This document shows positions 4,309 through 8,678 of a stretch of DNA of 8,678 nt, in pieces. The notes under the pieces are model-generated. The model was not told the DNA's origin. It saw only the letters and a list, made by a program, of their open reading frames with translations, and ran no database searches. The stretch is taken from NCBI GenBank assembly GCA_003648225.1, contig QMOL01000114.1:1-8678 (forward strand), written 5' to 3'. How positions within the stretch are numbered: the stretch's first letter is position 1; each line of letters starts with the position of its first letter. The translations under genes were made by a program, and so were the position numbers. Origin of the DNA: Chlamydiota bacterium. GTDB taxonomy: Bacteria > Auribacterota > UBA3054 > B51-G9.

Positions 4309-7146
4309 ATGAAAAAAGTATCTAAAACAAAAAAAATCGCTCATATAGTTAATCATACCCATTGGGATCGTGAATGGAGATACCCGATGTGGGAAACAAG
4401 AAATATGCTCGTCAGCTTTATGGATGAGTTGATTGATTCCCTTGAATCAGGAACTTGTCATTCATTCTTACTCGATGGACAGGTAATTCCGATTGTAGAT
4501 TATCTCGAATTTTTTCCCGAAAAAAAAGAACGGATCGAGAAACTGGTGAAAGCGGGGAAATTACTCATAGGTCCATGGTACACTTTGCCGGACGAATATC
4601 CTGTTGACGGTGAAGCGCTTGTCAGAAATTTAGTTTGGGGAAATCGTATCTCCAAAAAGTTTGGTAATGTTTTTAATGTGGGGTATACTTCTTTCGGCTG
4701 GGGGCAAACAGCGCAATTACCGCAAATCTATGCCGGATTCGGAATAGATACCGCAATGGTCGGGAAAAGAGTTCGACCGGAAAGAGCGCCTGACAGTGAA
4801 TTCGTTTGGCGTGCTCCTGACGGGACAGAATTATTAGCGACGCGCTTCGGCAGCCTTGGCCGTCAGAATTTCTATCTTGGATTTCATTTATCGATTTTGT
4901 TTGGTGTTGACCATAAATCTACAGACTGGGATTATGATTATTCAGAAGCTTTTACGGCGTTTCACCGCGCGGACAGAGAAAAGATGGAGCAGGATCATTT
5001 TATGATTGAAACTCCTAAAAAATGGAGCCTTGATTTTATTACTCAGGAACTTATCGACCAGTTGTGGGAAACAACCGATGCAAGTGTTATCGATGACCAC
5101 CGCCTTATGATGAATGGCTGTGATTATTCATCGTATCAGAACATGATGCCCGAGCTCATTGATTATTTAAATAAAAATGACAAGAAAAAGAGGAAGTGGG
5201 AACAGACTTCAATGGCGGAATTTGTTAAAATTATGAATAAGCAAATCGACCGCAAAAAACTTCAGATTGTTGAAGGCGAATTGAGAGACGGGCCCGCGAA
5301 TGTAATGACGGCAAATGCGATGGCGACACGTCTTTACTTAAAAGTTCTTAATAAAAAAGCTCAGAATATGCTTATCCGCATCGCGGAACCAATGGCGAAT
5401 TTAACTGCGCTGCAAGGAGCGAAATATCAGGAAAAATTTGTAAATAAAGCGTGGCAGTATTTACTTGAGTCTCATCCGCATGATTCGATTAACGGTGTAA
5501 CGCAGGATAAAACCGCCGATGATAATGAAAATCGGTTGATGCAGGTCGTTGATCTTTCAAACACGATTACCGAGCAGGCGATGAAAGATTTGATCGCGAA
5601 AATTGATATGAGCAAATTCGAAAAAGATGATGTGTTGATCATTGTTTTTAATCCTCTGCCTTATCCGACTACCGGAACAATTCTTGAAGCGTGGGTGAAT
5701 ATGCCTAAAAAATCAAAATCGAAATTTATGGCTCCTCCACCGGACGGCCTTCAAATTTATGATGTGAAAGGAAACGCGGTTAGCACTCAGTGGGAAGGGC
5801 ATAAAGAAGTTGGATATTCCGTTGCGGAACTTCACACAAGAGCGCGTTCATTTTTCTGTCATCGCAGCAAGTTATATTTTGATACGGGAGTAATTCCTGC
5901 CGGCGGATATAAAATATTCAAAGCGGGCGAAATAGAGAAGAGCAAATTAAAAAAAGGAATTGCCTGGAGTAATGATAACGCGAAATCGGAAGGAAACATT
6001 TTAAAATCGCCGAAAGTTTTAGAAAACGAATTCTTAAAAGTTGAATTTAATTCTAACGGAACTTTTAATCTAACCGACAAAAAATCGAAAAAAGTTTTTT
6101 CAAATCTGAATTACTTTGAAGATAGAGGAGAAGTGGGTGATTACTGGATTAATCGCCGACCTGTGTTTGACGATGTTTACAGTTCACTTGGCTGCAGCGC
6201 GAAAATAAAGGCGAGAGAAAACGGAGCTTTACAGGCAACGATTGTAAGTGAAGTAAATATGCCGATTCCTGATAGAGCGATACCTGAACAACAACGTCGC
6301 GGAGATAAAGAAGTAGACTTAATAATTAAAACGTCGGTAACTTTGCGTGCAGGTTCCGACCGGTTGGAAATCAACGTGGAATTTGAAAATCGCCATCAGG
6401 ATCACTGTTTAAGAGCTATGTTCCCGACAGGAATTACAAATGCTAAAGTCGCTGATACAGGCGGTCATTTCGGGGTTGACAGCCGGCCAATTAAAGTTCA
6501 AGGGCCTATTCCCGGAAGCGTTTGGCCTGATATGGCGACATTACCGATGAACAACTTCCTTGACGTAAGCGACAATAAAAAAGGAATTGCATTTCTCTCT
6601 GATTCACTAACAGAATATGAGGTAAAAGACAATGAGGAAAGAACTGCCGCGCTGACATTATTAAGAGCGTGTAAAAACTGGATTTGCACTGAGCGTGCCG
6701 GATCGGATTATCCGTCGCAGAAAGGGGGACAGTGTTTTGGAAATCACAAACTCAGATATGCTATAAAACCGCATAAAGGAAATTGGCAGGCGGCGAATAT
6801 TCCGCTCGCGGCAGAGCAGTTCAATGTTCCGCCGATGCCTGTCCAGACGAGTTGGCACAAGGGAAAATTATCCGGAACGGAAAAATCATTATTTGAGATT
6901 AGCAATTCCGCTTTACGTTTTTCCACGTTGAAAAAGACGGAAGATCGCGAAACAATTATTGTCAGAGTTTCCAATCCGACAGGAAATGTACAGAAAGGAA
7001 ATTTAGTCTTTGCGAATAACATAAAAAAAGCCTGGCTTACTGATTTAAATGAAAAACGTGGAAAAGAGATAAAATTAACAGCGAAAAATAAAGTTCCTGT
7101 TTCCGCTAAATCAAGTAAAATTGTAACTGTGGAAATAAAATTTTGA
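4309..7146 (+). CDS. GH38-type alpha-mannosidase-like protein with atypical active site
   Basis: A complete 945-residue protein with all GH38 domains: catalytic N-domain (about 10-280), helical middle domain (about 290-410) and beta-rich C-domain (about 430-945). GH38 enzymes are zinc-dependent retaining alpha-mannosidases. Conserved features are HTHWDREW (16-23; zinc ligands His18 and Asp20), GPWYTLPDEYPVDGEALVRN (92-111), NGCDY with candidate acid/base Asp272 (269-273) and HPHDS with zinc ligand His391 (389-393). The usual nucleophile and zinc-ligand motif (Y-x-P-D-x-F-G) is instead GYTSFGWGQTAQLPQI (125-140). An ungapped alignment puts Phe129 where the Asp should be, and no nearby shift supplies an Asp. 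The rest of the motif is intact, so this looks like a subfamily trait rather than decay. There is no signal peptide, so it should be cytoplasmic. The start is firm: an in-frame TTG upstream (4276) is followed by a stop. It faces the GH130 operon and precedes the GH172-type gene. Family call firm; activity uncertain. Confidence 0.93.
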   Translation: MKKVSKTKKIAHIVNHTHWDREWRYPMWETRNMLVSFMDELIDSLESGTCHSFLLDGQVIPIVDYLEFFPEKKERIEKLVKAGKLLIGPWYTLPDEYPVDGEALVRNLVWGNRISKKFGNVFNVGYTSFGWGQTAQLPQIYAGFGIDTAMVGKRVRPERAPDSEFVWRAPDGTELLATRFGSLGRQNFYLGFHLSILFGVDHKSTDWDYDYSEAFTAFHRADREKMEQDHFMIETPKKWSLDFITQELIDQLWETTDASVIDDHRLMMNGCDYSSYQNMMPELIDYLNKNDKKKRKWEQTSMAEFVKIMNKQIDRKKLQIVEGELRDGPANVMTANAMATRLYLKVLNKKAQNMLIRIAEPMANLTALQGAKYQEKFVNKAWQYLLESHPHDSINGVTQDKTADDNENRLMQVVDLSNTITEQAMKDLIAKIDMSKFEKDDVLIIVFNPLPYPTTGTILEAWVNMPKKSKSKFMAPPPDGLQIYDVKGNAVSTQWEGHKEVGYSVAELHTRARSFFCHRSKLYFDTGVIPAGGYKIFKAGEIEKSKLKKGIAWSNDNAKSEGNILKSPKVLENEFLKVEFNSNGTFNLTDKKSKKVFSNLNYFEDRGEVGDYWINRRPVFDDVYSSLGCSAKIKARENGALQATIVSEVNMPIPDRAIPEQQRRGDKEVDLIIKTSVTLRAGSDRLEINVEFENRHQDHCLRAMFPTGITNAKVADTGGHFGVDSRPIKVQGPIPGSVWPDMATLPMNNFLDVSDNKKGIAFLSDSLTEYEVKDNEERTAALTLLRACKNWICTERAGSDYPSQKGGQCFGNHKLRYAIKPHKGNWQAANIPLAAEQFNVPPMPVQTSWHKGKLSGTEKSLFEISNSALRFSTLKKTEDRETIIVRVSNPTGNVQKGNLVFANNIKKAWLTDLNEKRGKEIKLTAKNKVPVSAKSSKIVTVEIKF

Positions 7147-7361
7147 AACTTGAAATTTGAAATTTGAGCTAATACGGACTAACATGAATTACAAGAAAGA
7201 AATAAAAACCTATTGATAAAACGATTAAGAAAGTATAAATAAAAATATGACAAAACAATTATTGACAAAACAATTAAAGAAATATAAATAAAAAATGGCT
7301 TTGCACTAAAAATTATAAAGGAAAGTAAATATTTTTGTATTTAAAATTGTAATGTGAAAAT
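7147..7361. other. AT-rich spacer between GH38 and GH172-type genes
   Basis: The 215-bp spacer has no gene and no clear intrinsic terminator. It opens with repeated TGAAATT units (7148-7167) and holds a duplicated segment (7212-7298). A possible promoter lies inside the second copy: TTGACA (7262-7267), then 15 bp, then TATAAA (7283-7288). The 15-bp spacing is short, so this is weak. Just before ATG 7362 there is no Shine-Dalgarno site; the nearest purine-rich run, AAAGGAAAG (7318-7326), is too far away. Co-transcription with GH38 remains possible. Confidence 0.6.
7212..7298 (+). repeat. AT-rich direct duplication, 49-bp period
   Basis: The 38 bp at 7212-7249 and 7261-7298 match at 30 of 38 positions without gaps. 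Both begin ATTGA(T/C)AAAAC and contain TATAAATAAAAA. A shorter unit, GACAAAACAATTA, is also repeated at 7249-7261 and 7264-7276. The pattern suggests local slippage or duplication in the leader of the GH172-type gene. Confidence 0.65.
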
Positions 7362-8603
7362 ATGAAAAAAATATATAATATCAGTAGTTATGCGTTGGCA
7401 ATAGTAGTCATTTTAATGATAAGTGCCGGTTGCACAAACTCACTCAATAATACAAAGAAAAACAATATGAGCAATCGAATTTTACTATCGGGAACTCCAT
7501 TATGCAGTTCTGTTTTGCAAAGCAGAGCAATAACAGCCGAAAACCAAAAAGGAGAAAAAGGGCAGGGGGGTAAAGAAATGGATGGACGAAAAGGATTACC
7601 CTGCTTATGGAATTTAAAGAAAGACCAGGTTTATACTTTTGCTGATATTGAAGGACCCGGGATGATTCGCCATATTTGGATAACCGTTCAAAACACCGGA
7701 CCACTGAAAATGAGAAATCTGATTTTAAGATTTTACTGGGATGATCAGGAAACTCCTTCGGTAGAAGTTCCTTTGTCTGACTTTTTCGGGATTAGTCATG
7801 GCAGAACGGTTCCTTATGAATCCGCTTTCATTACCATGCCGGAAGGAAGGGGATTCAACTGTTATTTTCCTATGCCGTTCGCCAAGCGGGCAAAACTTAC
7901 TGTATGTAACGAAACCGGAAAAGATGTCGGAATGTTTTTTTATCAGGTTGACTATACAGTTGGTGATGAGGTAGATAAAGAGTGTCCGTATTTTCACGCA
8001 CAGTTTCGCCGTGATCTTAATACTACTTTAAAAGAAGATTATGTGATTCTTGACGGAGTAAAAGGTAAAGGGCGGTATCTTGGTGTTAATTTCGGGCTTG
8101 TTGACAGATTCGCCGGGAAAAATGTCTGGTGGGGCGAAGGCGAAGTTAAAATGTACATTGACGGAGATACTGATTATCCGACAATTTGCGGAACAGGTGC
8201 GGAAGATTATTTTGGTTCCGGCTGGGGATTAATAAATCAATTTGCAACTAAAGAATTGGGAGCACCGATCATAGACGGGAAATATGTTTCATGCTATCGT
8301 TTTCACGTTCGTGACCCTATATATTTTAATGAAGATATTAAAGTCACAATACAGCAGCTTGGAAATGACGGTAGAATTGAATCGGCGGATCCGAACGGTC
8401 CGTTAAGTGAATTTATCAAAAAAGGTGAATACAAAAAAGAGCATGAAAGTGGAAATTTTGAACGAGTTGATGATGTATGTTCCACAGTGTATTGGTATCA
8501 AACGCTGCCGACTATACCATTTGGTAAGTTTCCTGACAAAGCTCTTCGCAGTGCGGGAATTGTAAAGAAGGATGAGAAAGAAAAAGAAGTTAATAGTTAT
8601 TAG
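7362..8603 (+). CDS. DUF2961 / GH172-family glycoside hydrolase, predicted lipoprotein
   Basis: A complete 413-residue protein. Residues 1-24 form a lipoprotein signal peptide: MKK, a hydrophobic run from about 11 to 20, then SAGC with the lipidated Cys24. The protein should be exported and membrane-anchored. A polar linker (about 25-75) precedes the DUF2961 domain, with GLPCLW (78-83), IEGPGMIRHIWIT (96-108), FYWDDQETPSVEVPLSDFFG (124-143), YFPMPF (168-173) and WWGEGEVKMYIDGD (256-269) followed by GTGAEDYFGSGWG (277-289). DUF2961 was reclassified as GH172, whose characterised members act on difructose dianhydride or D-arabinofuranosides, with two catalytic glutamates. Glu261 and Glu281 are the likely pair by position (inference). 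It follows the GH38 gene by 215 bp on the same strand. The lipobox confirms the start. Its substrate cannot be read from sequence. Confidence 0.88.
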   Translation: MKKIYNISSYALAIVVILMISAGCTNSLNNTKKNNMSNRILLSGTPLCSSVLQSRAITAENQKGEKGQGGKEMDGRKGLPCLWNLKKDQVYTFADIEGPGMIRHIWITVQNTGPLKMRNLILRFYWDDQETPSVEVPLSDFFGISHGRTVPYESAFITMPEGRGFNCYFPMPFAKRAKLTVCNETGKDVGMFFYQVDYTVGDEVDKECPYFHAQFRRDLNTTLKEDYVILDGVKGKGRYLGVNFGLVDRFAGKNVWWGEGEVKMYIDGDTDYPTICGTGAEDYFGSGWGLINQFATKELGAPIIDGKYVSCYRFHVRDPIYFNEDIKVTIQQLGNDGRIESADPNGPLSEFIKKGEYKKEHESGNFERVDDVCSTVYWYQTLPTIPFGKFPDKALRSAGIVKKDEKEKEVNSY

Positions 8604-8614
8604 TTAATAGTAAC

Positions 8615-8678
8615 GAATAATCCTCCTTCGGCGGATCTTCGACAGATAATCCTCCTTCGGCGGATCTACGACGGATAA
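8615..8678 (+). repeat. 29-bp tandem array of the TCCTCCTTCGGCGGA palindromic repeat, running off the edge
   Basis: Two full 29-bp units (8615-8643 and 8644-8672) share AATCCTCCTTCGGCGGATCT and end CTTCGAC and CTACGAC. The last six bases (GGATAA) look like the beginning of a third unit whose core would start just past the window. It begins 11 bp after the stop of the GH172-type gene. Each core can form a short stem with a UUC loop, so it may affect the transcript 3' end, but no T-run is seen and it is not called a terminator. Confidence 0.8.

Noticed and set aside
8615..8678. CRISPR-like array at the right edge
   Set aside because: The units repeat over their whole 29 bp with almost no variable spacer, so this is a simple tandem repeat.

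Overview
This AT-rich window looks like a carbohydrate-active locus from an uncultured bacterium. It carries five protein genes in two divergent groups. Reading leftward (minus strand) are a GH130-family mannoside phosphorylase, a GT4 glycosyltransferase and a second GH130-type enzyme cut by the left edge. Reading rightward are a large GH38-type alpha-mannosidase-like protein and a lipoprotein of the DUF2961/GH172 family. There are no rRNA, tRNA, CRISPR or transposase genes. The organism cannot be named from the sequence. The promoters are sigma70-like, strong Shine-Dalgarno sites are mostly absent before the genes, and the intergenic DNA is full of short dispersed repeats of kinds common in environmental and metagenome-derived genomes.

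Layout: 1-824 partial GH130 (minus); 845-1969 GT4 (minus, 20 bp from the previous gene); 1970-2523 gene-free, repeat-bearing DNA; 2524-3570 GH130 (minus) with a perfect-consensus promoter abutting its start codon; 3571-4308 a 738-bp divergent intergenic region with several repeat families, a palindrome and a GC-rich island; 4309-7146 GH38 (plus) behind an extended -10 promoter; 7147-7361 AT-rich spacer with a duplicated segment; 7362-8603 DUF2961/GH172 lipoprotein (plus); 8615-8678 the start of a 29-bp tandem repeat that runs off the right edge.

How the genes may work together (inference): the GT4, GH130 and GH38 proteins have no signal peptide and should be cytoplasmic, while the DUF2961/GH172 protein is predicted to be exported and lipid-anchored. 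A reasonable reading is a system that builds and/or recycles mannose-containing glycans. The GT would add sugar from a nucleotide donor, GH130 would release mannose-1-phosphate by phosphorolysis, the GH38-type protein would act on alpha-linked mannose-like residues, and the GH172-type lipoprotein would trim fructo- or arabinofuranosyl-type units outside the cytoplasm. Two enzymes are atypical at their active sites. The GH38 protein lacks the usual nucleophile aspartate, and the partial GH130 lacks basic residues that its paralogue in this window keeps. Their real reactions may therefore differ from the family labels.
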